Of a stretch of DNA of 64,000 nucleotides, positions 44,386 to 53,735 are shown piece after piece. The DNA comes from CAYPNF01 sp964411985 (lineage in GTDB: Bacteria > Verrucomicrobiota > Verrucomicrobiia > Limisphaerales > J093), in assembly GCA_964411985.1 (NCBI GenBank), contig CAYPNF010000012.1, forward strand, positions 85,522-149,521, given 5' to 3'. Under the pieces are notes generated by a model. It saw nothing but the letters and a program-made list of their open reading frames with translations. It was not told the origin of the DNA and did not search any database. The translations under genes were made by a program, and so were the position numbers. The number at the start of each line of letters is the position of its first letter. Position 1 is the first letter of the stretch.

Positions 44386-46674
44386 ATGCAACCCACCGTT
44401 CAAAGGATTTGGCTGTTCATGTTTTTCTGCCTTTGGCCTACGCTCGCTGTCTTGGGAGAGACGGCTTCCACCACTTCGCAGAGACCGACACCGTTAGAGG
44501 AAACGATCTCAGCTCCAACGGTGGACGAGCAGAAGGTCCTTTCGGCGGCCAGGTCCCTTCTGAGGAGAGTGGTACCCAAGCATGCGAACCAGTTCATTCT
44601 TGAAGTCTTGCCGGGGGACGCTGGTCGGGATGTGTTCGAGTTGGAAAGTCGGGGTGACCGAATCGTGCTCCGTGGTAACTCGGGGGTTGCGATTGCCTCG
44701 GGTCTGAACTGGTACTTGAAGTACTATTGCCGTTGTCACTACTCCATCACGGGTGGGACTCAGATGGCACTGCCGACCCCGTTGCCCGAGGTCGCTCCCA
44801 AAGTTCGTCGGGTCAGCGAGAGCCGGTACCGCTACTTTCTGAACTACTGCTGCTTCGGCTACTCCCTTTCCTGGTTCCATTGGCCACAGTGGGAAAGGTT
44901 GATCGACTGGATGGCGATGAACGGGATCAATTTACCGTTGTCCGTGACGGGTCAGGAAGCCGTTTGGCAGGCAGTAGGAAGGCGGCTGGGGTGGGGAGAA
45001 GAGGCCGTGCGCAAGTTCCTGGCGGGGCCGCCGTATTTGCCTTTTGGGTGGATGGGTTGCCTGGATGGTCACGGTGGCCCACTCCCGCAATCCTGGATCG
45101 ATGACCACGTACGGTTGCAGCGGAAGGTGCTTGCTCGCGAACGGGAGTTGGGGATGAAGCCAGTTTTGCAGGGCTTCACGGGTCACATTCCACCGGTGGT
45201 GACGAACACCGCGCCTGCGGTCAAAGCGCAGAACATTACCTGGATCGAGTGGAACACGCATCTCCTGGACCCGTTGGATCCTCAGTTTGCCAGGATCTCG
45301 TCCGTGTTTATGGAGGAGCAGACGAGGCTCTTCGGGACCGATCACCTTTACGCCGCAGATACCTTTATCGAAATGATCCCGCCCACGGGAGATACGAACT
45401 ATCTCGCAGGGATCGGGCGGTCCATTTACGACGGACTTCGCCGCACTGATCCGGAGGCGGTGTGGGTGCTTCAAGGATGGCCGTTCTTCTACGCGCGGGA
45501 TTTCTGGACCCAGCCGCGCATTGCCGCTGTGCTTGGAGCGGTGCCTGATTCTCAGATCCTGCTGCTCGATCTCTATTGCGAAAACACGCCAGTGTGGAGT
45601 CGTACCGAAGCTTTCTGCGGCAAGCCATGGCTCTGGTGTAACATCCAGAGCTTCGGCGATCGCGTTTTCCTGGGAGGAGCGTTACCCAAGATCAATCAAG
45701 AGTATTTCGCCGCCCGCAACAATCCGAAAGCCGGCCGATTATCAGGCCTTGGGTTTGTCAACGAGGGACTCGACCACAACCCAGTGGTCTTTGATTTCCT
45801 GTTGGAAATGGCCTGGCGACAGGAGCCGGTGGATCTTTCCTTGTGGCTGCGCGACTTCAGTCGGCGCTCCTATGGTGGAGAGAACCCGCAAGCCGAACAA
45901 GCCTGGCGCATTCTGGAGCAGACGGTTTACCAGGCTGCGTACGATAACCTGGGTGCCTGCACGGTCCTCCCCTCCCTGGCGCAACCGCCGACGGTGCCGT
46001 ACAGCAATGAGCGCTTGGCGAAAGCATGGGAACTCCTGCTTTCCACTGGCGACAGACTGGCGAAGTCGGATGCCTTTCGGTTCGATGTGGTCAATGTGGG
46101 CCGACAGGTACTGGCGAACTACTCCGGGGAGTTGCACCGCCGAATGGTGGATGCCTTTCAACGGAAAGACGCGGCTGGAGTTCGCGAAGCCTCCGCGCAT
46201 ATGCTGGAGCTGATCCGCGATGTGGACTTGCTGCTGGGCACCCGCGAGGAGTTTCTCCTTGGACGTTGGCTGGAAGACGCGAAAGCGTGGGGGAAGACCA
46301 GGGCTGAGAGGAATCGGCTGGAGTGGAATGCGCGCCGAGTCCTGACTCTTTGGGGAAACCAGACGGCGTTACGGGACTATTCCTGCCGACAGTGGTCGGG
46401 GATGTTGAACGGCTTCTATGCTGTGCGTTGGGAACTTTTCACCACGCATCTTCTCAACGCGTTGGAGGCAGAGAAACCGTTTGATCAGGCCGCATTCTCC
46501 CAGGCGGTGTTTGCCTGGGAAAAGGGGTTTGCTGATCAGCGCGATTCCTATCCTGATCGTCCTCGGGGGGAGAGTGTGAAGACGTCGCGCCGGCTGTGGG
46601 AGAAGTACCGTGCCTTCCTTAGACCGGAGGAGGGTGCCGCGCAGGCAGCCGCAGCGGTGCCACGAATGCCATGA
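44386..46674 (+). CDS. GH89 alpha-N-acetylglucosaminidase
   Basis: 762 residues. Signal peptide at 1-25. The order is that of human NAGLU: N-terminal domain (about 40-115, GNSGVAIASGLNWYLKYYC), TIM-barrel (RYRYFLNYCCFGYSLSWFHWPQWERLIDWMAMNGINLPL onward), and C-terminal helical domain. E329 in ADTFIEMIPP and E460 in GFVNEGLDHNP align with the two catalytic glutamates of GH89. It releases terminal alpha-linked GlcNAc, as found in heparan sulfate and in alpha-1,4-GlcNAc-capped mucin glycans. The bacterial enzyme is probably periplasmic or secreted. Divergent from the fucosidase gene. Confidence 0.93.
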   Translation: MQPTVQRIWLFMFFCLWPTLAVLGETASTTSQRPTPLEETISAPTVDEQKVLSAARSLLRRVVPKHANQFILEVLPGDAGRDVFELESRGDRIVLRGNSGVAIASGLNWYLKYYCRCHYSITGGTQMALPTPLPEVAPKVRRVSESRYRYFLNYCCFGYSLSWFHWPQWERLIDWMAMNGINLPLSVTGQEAVWQAVGRRLGWGEEAVRKFLAGPPYLPFGWMGCLDGHGGPLPQSWIDDHVRLQRKVLARERELGMKPVLQGFTGHIPPVVTNTAPAVKAQNITWIEWNTHLLDPLDPQFARISSVFMEEQTRLFGTDHLYAADTFIEMIPPTGDTNYLAGIGRSIYDGLRRTDPEAVWVLQGWPFFYARDFWTQPRIAAVLGAVPDSQILLLDLYCENTPVWSRTEAFCGKPWLWCNIQSFGDRVFLGGALPKINQEYFAARNNPKAGRLSGLGFVNEGLDHNPVVFDFLLEMAWRQEPVDLSLWLRDFSRRSYGGENPQAEQAWRILEQTVYQAAYDNLGACTVLPSLAQPPTVPYSNERLAKAWELLLSTGDRLAKSDAFRFDVVNVGRQVLANYSGELHRRMVDAFQRKDAAGVREASAHMLELIRDVDLLLGTREEFLLGRWLEDAKAWGKTRAERNRLEWNARRVLTLWGNQTALRDYSCRQWSGMLNGFYAVRWELFTTHLLNALEAEKPFDQAAFSQAVFAWEKGFADQRDSYPDRPRGESVKTSRRLWEKYRAFLRPEEGAAQAAAAVPRMP

Positions 46675-46692
46675 CTCTCCTTCAAGCCTCCG

Positions 46693-49158
46693 TTACCGAA
46701 TCGGTCTCGGTTCTGGCGTTAGAATCGTATCCAACCATGTGTACGCCGTGAGACGGATGGCTTTGGGAAAGTCATGCCCACAATCGGGGTGTTCGGCCAC
46801 CAGGGCGCCCGGTGTGCCGAGTAGCCGATAGACCGGTTCTGCGGCCAAGAGGCAATCCTTGACCCCCGAAACCTCGAAGTTGTCATCCTGCATCGGGGCG
46901 TTGACGAAGACGGGTCGTGGGGCGATCGCTGCCAGCACCTCGGTGAAGTCGAAGGGCATCTGATTTGGGTCCTTGCCAAATCGGGTGGCGATGCGCGGCA
47001 TGTAACCGCCATGGCTCCAGCCGGTCAGATCGCCCGCTCGATATTTCCAGAACGAGTTGAAGCCACAGCTTGTGATGGCCGCTTTGACCCGGGTATCCAA
47101 TGCCGCCAGGAACAAGGCATTGTGTCCGCCGAGGGAATGGCCGATGACTCCGATGCGGGCGGGGTCTACTTCCGGCAGGGAGCAGAGGAGGTCCACTCCC
47201 CGCAGATGATTCCAGATGCCCTCCAGGGTTGTGCTTTCCAAGTGAGACGTTCCGCGGTTCGTGTATTCACCAAAGCCTGGATAATCCGGAACCAGGGCGA
47301 CATAGCCGCGTTGGGCCAATTCGCGCGCATAATGGAGATTCTCAAGCCCTCCGAGACCAGCGGGTTCGTCCTTGCCAATGGGGGTTGTCTGATGAAGACA
47401 TAGCATTGCCGGGGCGCGCCCCTGAACCGACTCCGGCAACAACAACCAGGCTGGGACGAAGAGACCAGTGTGGCTCTCATAGCGAACGTGGCGACGAATC
47501 ACTCCGGGGAGCCTGGTTTCGCCGAGGACCTGCAGGTTCAGAGGCTCTTTGGTCCTGAGGGTGGGGAGGGGGCCCATCACGAGTTCCATGCTGGCCAGGA
47601 TGTTCGCTCGCCGTTTCTGCCATTCAGCCCGGTTCCGAACGGGGTGGTCGCTTCCGTCTTCGGCTTGCCAGGTGAGAAGGTGAAGCTTGTCCGGGTATAT
47701 CGTAGGAGAAGTCCGGGTTGCCCCTGGCGCCAACAGCGATGCGATGGCTGCTTTGAGCCGGTACTCTGTCCCCGGCCCCACGCGGGACATGCTCGGCTCA
47801 TAGCCACCCTCGGCTAGGGCAGCGTCTACGCAGACATATCCTGCGGTGGACTCGCCATAGGCCGCCACGGCTACGAAATCATCGGGTCGCAGGCTTTGGG
47901 CGTAGAGTTGGTACTCGATGAACGCTTCTCCGGGCAGGTGCAAGAGGTTGACCGAACCGAGCCGGAGTCGGCTGATCTCCGTTTCAGGTTTGTGCGCCCA
48001 TCGCTCCGCCGCGGCCAGGTTGAGTGCCGCTTTTAGCCGTTCCACGGTGGGGGCGTTCGTGTTTACGAGAACCTCCTTTTGGCGGCGCGGGGACAATTCG
48101 CCCTCCTGCCGGGGGGTAAGTCGCACACGGGCGATCTTCCATTCGAGTCTGCTGACCGTTTCGCTGCGAGTCGTAGCGATCGCCTGCTTCATGGCGGCAT
48201 ACAGGCGGCCGGTCAGTTCTTTTCGAGCCTCCGGGGATCCATCATTGTACTTGCCTGCGGTGATGTTGCCGGCGCAGCCGGTGAAGTAGATTTGAGGTAC
48301 GCCTTCCTCGCTTTCAAGCCTGGAGCGCGCCAAACCTGCCGTGTCTGAGGTAGCCCGGCCATCCCCGTAATAGCTCTGCGGATGGCTAGCGTAGTAATGG
48401 AGTCGAACGAGAGGCTTTCTGACATCGAAAAACGTGATCGTACGCAGCCAAGGGTCAACCAGACCTTCGGCGGCCGTCTGCAGCGCCGGATCCTTGGTGG
48501 CACTGTATCGCACATGAAGTTTCCCATCCGCCAATCTCACTCGACGGTTGGAAGCGAATCTCTCCACCTTGGCCTTGCCAGCGCCGATACTGGTGAAAGG
48601 ACGAAGATGGCCATTAGCTTCTCGAACTGAAGCCGCTACACGGTCGGTCACCGTTTCCATGAATTCCAAATCGAGGTGCAGGGGTGCCGTCGGCACCTTG
48701 TTGAGCAGCCGCTGTGCATTCGAATCCGCGATGGGGGCATTGTGTTGGTGAACCGTATGGACCGTCACGTTCCGAATCGGAGCTCCGATGGCTTTCGCGA
48801 TCTTCTCCCGAAAGAGATCGTGTGCGGTCGTTTGCAGGAGGCACCAGTCCACGGCACAAACCACATAGCGGGACTCGCCCTCCGCCAGGACGATTCCTTT
48901 GGCCAAGAGCGGATCCTCAACCGACTGCAGCGGCTGGATCCATCCGCCACACAAAGGATGGCCAACAGGCGGGGTAACATCACAGGCAAAGGCCGCCACC
49001 CGGAGTGAGGAAGCCCCTTGGCTGGGCTTGGTCTGACAACCCATCGGAAAGAGCCACAGACACCCCGCAACCAAGGCGAAGACAGGCCAGTGCTTCAGCA
49101 CGGGGAGGGGCAACGTTGAGGAATGGTGGAATGCCATAGGGTTGTTCGGTTCAGGCAT
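46693..49158 (-). CDS. Fusion of neutral ceramidase-like domain and alpha/beta hydrolase
   Basis: 821 residues from ATG 49158, preceded by TAGGGTG; ATG 49137 is an alternative. A signal peptide with a poor lipobox (FPMGC) is followed by a ceramidase-type N-terminal domain (about 45-470): FACDVTPPVGHPLCGGW, VTVHTVHQHNAPIAD, where the VHxHxxP motif replaces the zinc-binding HTHSGP of neutral ceramidases, and YFTGCAGNITAGKYN. From about 480 an alpha/beta-hydrolase of the acetylxylan-esterase/dienelactone-hydrolase kind follows: CLHQTTPIGKDEPAG, GHSLGGH with nucleophile S675, CGFNSFW and a C-terminal HPDCGHDFP histidine. Two amide/ester hydrolases in one chain suggest deacylation of a glycolipid or acylated sugar. 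Confidence 0.82.
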   Translation of the reverse strand: MPEPNNPMAFHHSSTLPLPVLKHWPVFALVAGCLWLFPMGCQTKPSQGASSLRVAAFACDVTPPVGHPLCGGWIQPLQSVEDPLLAKGIVLAEGESRYVVCAVDWCLLQTTAHDLFREKIAKAIGAPIRNVTVHTVHQHNAPIADSNAQRLLNKVPTAPLHLDLEFMETVTDRVAASVREANGHLRPFTSIGAGKAKVERFASNRRVRLADGKLHVRYSATKDPALQTAAEGLVDPWLRTITFFDVRKPLVRLHYYASHPQSYYGDGRATSDTAGLARSRLESEEGVPQIYFTGCAGNITAGKYNDGSPEARKELTGRLYAAMKQAIATTRSETVSRLEWKIARVRLTPRQEGELSPRRQKEVLVNTNAPTVERLKAALNLAAAERWAHKPETEISRLRLGSVNLLHLPGEAFIEYQLYAQSLRPDDFVAVAAYGESTAGYVCVDAALAEGGYEPSMSRVGPGTEYRLKAAIASLLAPGATRTSPTIYPDKLHLLTWQAEDGSDHPVRNRAEWQKRRANILASMELVMGPLPTLRTKEPLNLQVLGETRLPGVIRRHVRYESHTGLFVPAWLLLPESVQGRAPAMLCLHQTTPIGKDEPAGLGGLENLHYARELAQRGYVALVPDYPGFGEYTNRGTSHLESTTLEGIWNHLRGVDLLCSLPEVDPARIGVIGHSLGGHNALFLAALDTRVKAAITSCGFNSFWKYRAGDLTGWSHGGYMPRIATRFGKDPNQMPFDFTEVLAAIAPRPVFVNAPMQDDNFEVSGVKDCLLAAEPVYRLLGTPGALVAEHPDCGHDFPKAIRLTAYTWLDTILTPEPRPIR

Positions 49159-49244
49159 CACCCTACGCCCGCCGTTTGGGTTGAGCAAGCCGGCGCGATT
49201 CATCTGGATTTGCCTTTTGGGGGACCTTCCGAACATACTCCTCC

Positions 49245-50090
49245 ATGATCTCTCGTCGACGCTTCCTCGGGGCCGCAAAGGTGGCGGCTCCGTTGGCATT
49301 TGGCGTGGGAATCTACACTTGGCAGTTCGAGCCGCACTGGTTGGAGGTCGTGTACCGTCCTCTGCCCATCCACAAGCTGCCGCCCTCGCTCGTGGGGAAG
49401 AAGCTCGTCCAGTTGAGTGATCTTCATCTGGGTCCCCGTGTGTCGGACGATTACTTGTTTGAGACCTTTGAACGCGTTGCCGCTCTGAATCCAGACGTGG
49501 TGGTTTACACCGGAGACTTCACCAGCTATGAGGACGGCATCTTTGCGCATGCTGACAGAGTGTTTCCTCGGTTAGCTCGGGGAAGTTTGGCTACCCTGGG
49601 GATCCTAGGGAATCATGACTATGGACCCAAATGGGCTCACCCTGAGGTTGCGGCGAGGTTGGCAGACCAGGCTGGCGCGGCGGGAGTCAGGATGCTACGC
49701 AATCAGACGGCTGACGTCAGTGGGTTACAGATCGTGGGTATGGATGATCTGTGGGCGCGGCAGTTTCACCCGGCCGTCGCCTTCGCCGGAGCCAACCCTG
49801 TCGGGCCGATGATCGTTTTGAGCCACAACCCTGACACCGTGGATCATCCCGGCTGGGAGAAGTATCAAGGCTGGATTCTCGCTGGGCACACTCACGGTGG
49901 ACAGTGCAAGGCTCCCTTCCTTCCTCCGCCCCTTTTGCCAGTGAAGAACCGTCGCTATGTTTCTGGAGAGTACGCCTTGAGCGGCGGTCGTCGGCTCTAC
50001 ATCAGCCGCGGAGTGGGGCATCTAATGCAGACGCGATTCAATGTCCGTCCGGAGGTGACGGTGTTCGAACTTCAGCCGAGCGAGGCTTGA
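49245..50090 (+). CDS. Tat-exported metallophosphoesterase (YkuE/YaeI-like)
   Basis: 281 residues. The N-terminus SRRRFLG followed by a hydrophobic stretch is a twin-arginine signal. The calcineurin-like metal sites are complete: SDLHLG, YTGDFTS, GNHDYG, LSHNPD and GHTHGGQ. Relatives such as YaeI and LpxG-like proteins hydrolyse phosphodiesters, including UDP-linked lipids, at the outer face of the inner membrane. Dinuclear metal loading before export explains the Tat route. The gene stands alone, divergent from the ceramidase-esterase gene. Confidence 0.88.
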   Translation: MISRRRFLGAAKVAAPLAFGVGIYTWQFEPHWLEVVYRPLPIHKLPPSLVGKKLVQLSDLHLGPRVSDDYLFETFERVAALNPDVVVYTGDFTSYEDGIFAHADRVFPRLARGSLATLGILGNHDYGPKWAHPEVAARLADQAGAAGVRMLRNQTADVSGLQIVGMDDLWARQFHPAVAFAGANPVGPMIVLSHNPDTVDHPGWEKYQGWILAGHTHGGQCKAPFLPPPLLPVKNRRYVSGEYALSGGRRLYISRGVGHLMQTRFNVRPEVTVFELQPSEA

Positions 50091-50227
50091 GCCATGCCTC
50101 GAACCTGCCTTGGGCACCCGGTGTTTGTGCAAGTGGGGTTTCCTCTTCTCGACTCAGATGTAACCTGTTTGGGGTCCGCAGCGTCTATTCTAGTAGCAAC
50201 TCCTTGTCGAAGGCGAACATAAGATGT

Positions 50228-50255
50228 TTGTCAACAGGGTGTTATGCTGTAGTAA
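50228..50255 (+). promoter_or_regulatory. Candidate sigma-70 promoter
   Basis: TTGTCA (50228-50233), 16-base spacer, TAGTAA (50250-50255), about 25 bases before the start at 50281. An AAAGG ribosome site follows near 50269. The position fits the small secreted protein gene, but spacing and -10 are not ideal. Confidence 0.35.
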
Positions 50256-50280
50256 ACCAACAAACAAAGGCAGCGTTTCT

Positions 50281-50727
50281 ATGCAACTCAAGCGGCGTTC
50301 GTTCTCTCTTCTGGCTCTCTCGGTGGCGTGTGGCGTGATCGCTTTCGGTTCCGTGGTGAAGGGCATTGCGGCGGACAAGGTGGATCCGACTGGCAATTGG
50401 ACCTGGACCATGCAAGGTCGGAACGGCGGAGAAGCTCGTACCATCAAGATGAAACTGAAGATGGAAGGCGAAAAAGTCACCGGGACCATTACCTCTCCCG
50501 GCCGCCAGGGTGGAGAAGCCCGTGAAACCAAGATTGAAGAGGGCAAACTGACCGGGGAAGACCTGAGCTTCAAGGTGGTGCGCGAGTACAACAACAATAA
50601 GATGACTCAGGAATACACCGGGAAGGTCACCAAGGAAACCATCAAGGGCAAGATCAAGTCCCAAGGGCGCGACGGCCAGGAACAATCGCGCGATTGGGAA
50701 GCCAAGCGCGAAGCCGAGAAGAAGTAG
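50281..50727 (+). CDS. Small secreted repeat protein of unknown function
   Basis: 148 residues from ATG 50281 (upstream in-frame extension to 50224 lacks conservation and precedes the signal peptide). Signal peptide at 1-30 with cleavage near KGIAA. The mature protein is beta-rich and contains three spaced versions of a G-R-x-G-x-E motif (GRNGGEART, GRQGGEARE, GRDGQEQSR) separated by KMEGEKVTGTI and EGKLTGEDLSFKVV. This resembles lipocalin-like or beta-barrel exported proteins often found next to sugar-degradation enzymes, but I recognise no named family. Rich in Lys and Glu, poor in Cys. Confidence 0.7.
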   Translation: MQLKRRSFSLLALSVACGVIAFGSVVKGIAADKVDPTGNWTWTMQGRNGGEARTIKMKLKMEGEKVTGTITSPGRQGGEARETKIEEGKLTGEDLSFKVVREYNNNKMTQEYTGKVTKETIKGKIKSQGRDGQEQSRDWEAKREAEKK

Positions 50728-50805
50728 TCTGATTTTGGATGGATGCTTGGTCTCGGTTCTACCCAAGCATCTGAGGCGTGTGTCTCCACTGTGGGACTCG
50801 TGAGC

Positions 50806-50847
50806 GGCTCTTCCTCACCCGGATGGGGAAGGGCCTCTTTTCTTTTT
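50806..50847 (+). terminator. Rho-independent terminator
   Basis: GGCTCTTCC and GGAAGGGCC arms form an imperfect stem, followed by TCTTTTCTTTTT. It ends the small secreted protein gene and touches the stop codon of the convergent AsmA-like gene. Confidence 0.6.
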
Positions 50848-51550
50848 AGCGGGGGCGATTGGTGGAGAGAAGGGCCGGGTTGGGGCGGTTTGGCGGAGGA
50901 GTGTTCGTGCCCTGGGTGAAAACCGCAGAGGTCCCAAAGAACTGCTGGACACCGACACGCAGAGCGACGCTTCCCAGGATCCCGTAGAGATCCTTCTCCG
51001 TCTTCACGTTGTTGAAAACCTGGTTACGCACTCCCAGGTCCACCACCGTTGCTTTCTGGGGCTCTTTGAGGTCGTAGGTCTTCACTTTGCCCAAGCTGAG
51101 ATTCAAAGTATCGATGCCGGTGAAATTCAGCTCGGTCTTCTTGCCTTCTTTGGTGAGGCGTTTGGCAAGACTGCTTTGAATGAACTCGATGTTGGATCTT
51201 CCCCCGGAGCTAACGATGTCGACTTCCGCCAATTGAAAGCGCAGCAAGCGGATGTGCAGCTGATTCCTCGCCAGGGCTTCGCGGTCGTACTCCACATGAA
51301 TCTCCGGGATGATCAGAAAGGGGGATCCGCCATACTCCGGCGGGTTGTAGAGCCGAAGCCCCTCCATCGTGAGGGTCGGGTTCAGGATCCCGAGTTCGAA
51401 GCGGTCCAATTTGGCTTCGAGCCCGGTTTGGGCGGGAATCCGCGCCTCCACGACCTCCTTCAGGAGAACGTCTTTCAGCAGCACCAGCGCCGTCACGAGG
51501 ACGATCAGCAGGATCAGCAGCCGGAACATCCAGCGCACCAGGAATCGCAT
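50846..51550 (-). CDS. Short AsmA-like membrane-anchored protein
   Basis: 234 residues. An N-terminal membrane helix (MFRLLILLIVLVTALVLLKDVLL) is followed by EVVEARIPAQTGLEAKLDRFELGILNPTLTMEGLRLYNPPEY in three runs, the pattern that opens AsmA/DUF748/TamB-like proteins (a beta-taco groove that carries lipid). These usually exceed 500 residues; here the protein ends after about 180 residues of beta domain and a Pro-rich tail. It may be a minimal form anchored at the inner membrane with a role in lipid transfer. Confidence 0.6.
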   Translation of the reverse strand: MRFLVRWMFRLLILLIVLVTALVLLKDVLLKEVVEARIPAQTGLEAKLDRFELGILNPTLTMEGLRLYNPPEYGGSPFLIIPEIHVEYDREALARNQLHIRLLRFQLAEVDIVSSGGRSNIEFIQSSLAKRLTKEGKKTELNFTGIDTLNLSLGKVKTYDLKEPQKATVVDLGVRNQVFNNVKTEKDLYGILGSVALRVGVQQFFGTSAVFTQGTNTPPPNRPNPALLSTNRPR

Positions 51551-51621
51551 TGATGCTGCATACCACGGCCCCTGGAGAAGGGCAATGCCAGAGGTTGCAG
51601 AGGTGGCTGGGCGGCCTGGGC

Positions 51622-52803
51622 CTATTCGTTGCCCCAGAGATCAGGCTTTGCCTCGTGGGCTTTGCGCCATTCGTGCCGCCACTTGTGCATATCGACCGGT
51701 CCGATCATGGGGCGCGGTTTGCGCTCTTGCTGACTGGCGATTGGCTTCACCCCAGTGGCTTTGTCCAAGTACCAATAAGCCACACTGGCCAAGTCCAGCG
51801 TCAGGACGTTGTTGTGACCGTGCTCGATGGTGAACTTGAAGGACTTATCGAAATAGATCGGGTCCGTGATATGAAAACGGTACACGTGCGTCCTCCCTAA
51901 CCACCCGGTTTCTCCGTTCACACGTGCGTATCCAAAGAAGGGGTGGGCCAGCTTGTCTTTCGGACACCAGGAAGTATTGAAGTAGTCCTCGGTCCCCGTC
52001 CCATGGAGGGGCGGCAAGGGGGATCCGTCGATGTACATCATGTCGTCCCCTTCGCCATACCAGATGGGAGTGGGACAATGGACGTAGTAGTTGACCCCGA
52101 CGAAATGACCTTTGCCCGAGGTTTCAGCGAAAAGGTAATTTCGTTCGCCTTTCGGGTTCTTTCCGCCCGGCCCGAGGGTGTCCCACTCGTTCTCTCCTTG
52201 GGGGTCAGTCGTGGTGAGTTGATGATTGTACCAGGCGTGGAATCGGCCCGCACCCTCTGGGAGAGCAGGCATCTCGACGTAATCGACGTAGTAGTAGAAC
52301 GCTTCGACCTTTTTGGTGCTCTGGTTTTCGACCTCGATGCGGGCGCCGTTGGCGAAGGGCATTTGGAAATAGGACACCAGCGCCCTTCCCTCGACTGGAT
52401 TCGCGCTGAGGGGAAGAGAGACGTAATTGTAAGCCTCATCCCATCCTTGGCCAAAGAAGGGACCGATGGGGGCTTCCACGGAAGGTTCCTTCTGTCCATC
52501 CCAATACATGCGCAGGACGAGGTCGTTGCGGCTAAGTTCCGGTGGAGGAGGGGCGATGGTGATCCAAATGTGATTGATGATGCCCGCCCCTTGAACTTCG
52601 AAGAGGGATCGGCGCTCCCCGGCAGGGATGTTCTCAAACCGATCGTTATTCCCCCCGCTGCGATCATAACTGCTGACGCGCTTGGACTTCACCCCCTGCT
52701 TGATCATGGTGAGGGAGCCCAGCTCGTTGTTGAGGTTTTGGGCCTGGAGAAGGCTGGCTGCAAGCAAAGCCGCACCGATGGAGAGCGCGATGTGTGGTTT
52801 CAT
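51622..52803 (-). CDS. GH172 family protein (former DUF2961)
   Basis: 393 residues from ATG 52803, which starts a signal peptide (LSIGAALLAASLLQAQ). The conserved features are VSSYDRSGGNNDRFENIPAG, GIINHIWITI, VEAPIGPFFGQGW, YGEGDDMMYIDG and HGTGTEDYF, the double beta-jelly-roll signature of GH172, in which two acidic residues (in EGDDM and GTEDYF) act. Characterised members process difructose dianhydride I or D-arabinan. Here a secreted or periplasmic enzyme for a fructan- or arabinan-like sugar is likely. It follows ispH on the same strand by 44 bases without functional link. Confidence 0.88.
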   Translation of the reverse strand: MKPHIALSIGAALLAASLLQAQNLNNELGSLTMIKQGVKSKRVSSYDRSGGNNDRFENIPAGERRSLFEVQGAGIINHIWITIAPPPPELSRNDLVLRMYWDGQKEPSVEAPIGPFFGQGWDEAYNYVSLPLSANPVEGRALVSYFQMPFANGARIEVENQSTKKVEAFYYYVDYVEMPALPEGAGRFHAWYNHQLTTTDPQGENEWDTLGPGGKNPKGERNYLFAETSGKGHFVGVNYYVHCPTPIWYGEGDDMMYIDGSPLPPLHGTGTEDYFNTSWCPKDKLAHPFFGYARVNGETGWLGRTHVYRFHITDPIYFDKSFKFTIEHGHNNVLTLDLASVAYWYLDKATGVKPIASQQERKPRPMIGPVDMHKWRHEWRKAHEAKPDLWGNE

Positions 52804-52847
52804 GTTGGACTGGATGGCCGTTAGGCTAATTGGGAGCGGCTCGGGCG

Positions 52848-53735
52848 TCAAGCCGTCTGAACCTCAGGTTCCAGGGCCATGCGACGATCCACCATCTGGC
52901 CTGCCGCCAGCGAGCGCAGCCGGGCCTCCACCGCATCGATCACGGTGTCGGGCGTGGAGGTTCCCGCCGTGAGTCCGATCGTTTCCGCCCGGGTGAACCA
53001 CTCCGGGCGCAGGTCTCCCGGGCCTTGCACGTGATGAACGTTGGCGCCGTGCTGGGAACAGGTGCGCACCAACTCTCTGGTGTTGTTGCTGTTCATTCCG
53101 CCTACCACCACCACCACGTCACATTCCACCGCCAGCTTGGCGGCTGCGGCTTGGCGTTGCTTCGTGGGCTGACAGACGGTGTCAACGAGTTTGACCTCCG
53201 CCTGGGGAAAGCGTCTCTGCAAATACTCGGCGAGAGCTTTGACCCGTTCGACTGGTTGAGTCGTTTGGGCGATGATCCCGAACCGTGCCTGCGGAGCCAG
53301 GAGGTCAATGTCCGCCTCGTTCTGCACGATGTCGACGTGGTCGAGGTCTTCGGTCAGTCCGCGCACCTCCACGTGCCCTTTCTTGCCAATCACGATCGGA
53401 TGATACCCTTCACGGGCAAGTTTCTGCACGGCCCGGTGAGCATAATGCACGAGGGGGCAGGTGGCTTCGAGGACCTGGCGCCCTCCCGCTGCGGCGAGGT
53501 CCTTGGTTTTTTGCGAAGCCCCGTGGGCCGTGATCATCACCGATTGGGTTGTGACCTCTTCTGGGTGATGGACACTGACTACGCCGTGGGCTCGCAACGC
53601 ATTCGTGACCGTTTCGTTATGGACGAGTTCGCCTAGGATGGTCAGGGGCCGGGATTCCGCGGTGCGTAACGCCAGAGCGATGGCGTCGCGTACGCCAAAG
53701 CACATGCCAAGATGGGAGGCACGGAGGATTCTCAT
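52848..53735 (-). CDS. ispH: 4-Hydroxy-3-methylbut-2-enyl diphosphate reductase
   Basis: 295 residues, normal IspH length. C12 (GMCFGV), C93 (EATCPLV) and C188 (DTVCQPT) are the three ligands of the iron-sulfur cluster. GELVHNE, ITAHGAS, TQPV and GGMNSNNTREL complete the family pattern. It makes IPP and DMAPP in the last step of the MEP isoprenoid pathway. The protein needs the Suf machinery encoded at the right edge of the window. Confidence 0.96.
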   Translation of the reverse strand: MRILRASHLGMCFGVRDAIALALRTAESRPLTILGELVHNETVTNALRAHGVVSVHHPEEVTTQSVMITAHGASQKTKDLAAAGGRQVLEATCPLVHYAHRAVQKLAREGYHPIVIGKKGHVEVRGLTEDLDHVDIVQNEADIDLLAPQARFGIIAQTTQPVERVKALAEYLQRRFPQAEVKLVDTVCQPTKQRQAAAAKLAVECDVVVVVGGMNSNNTRELVRTCSQHGANVHHVQGPGDLRPEWFTRAETIGLTAGTSTPDTVIDAVEARLRSLAAGQMVDRRMALEPEVQTA

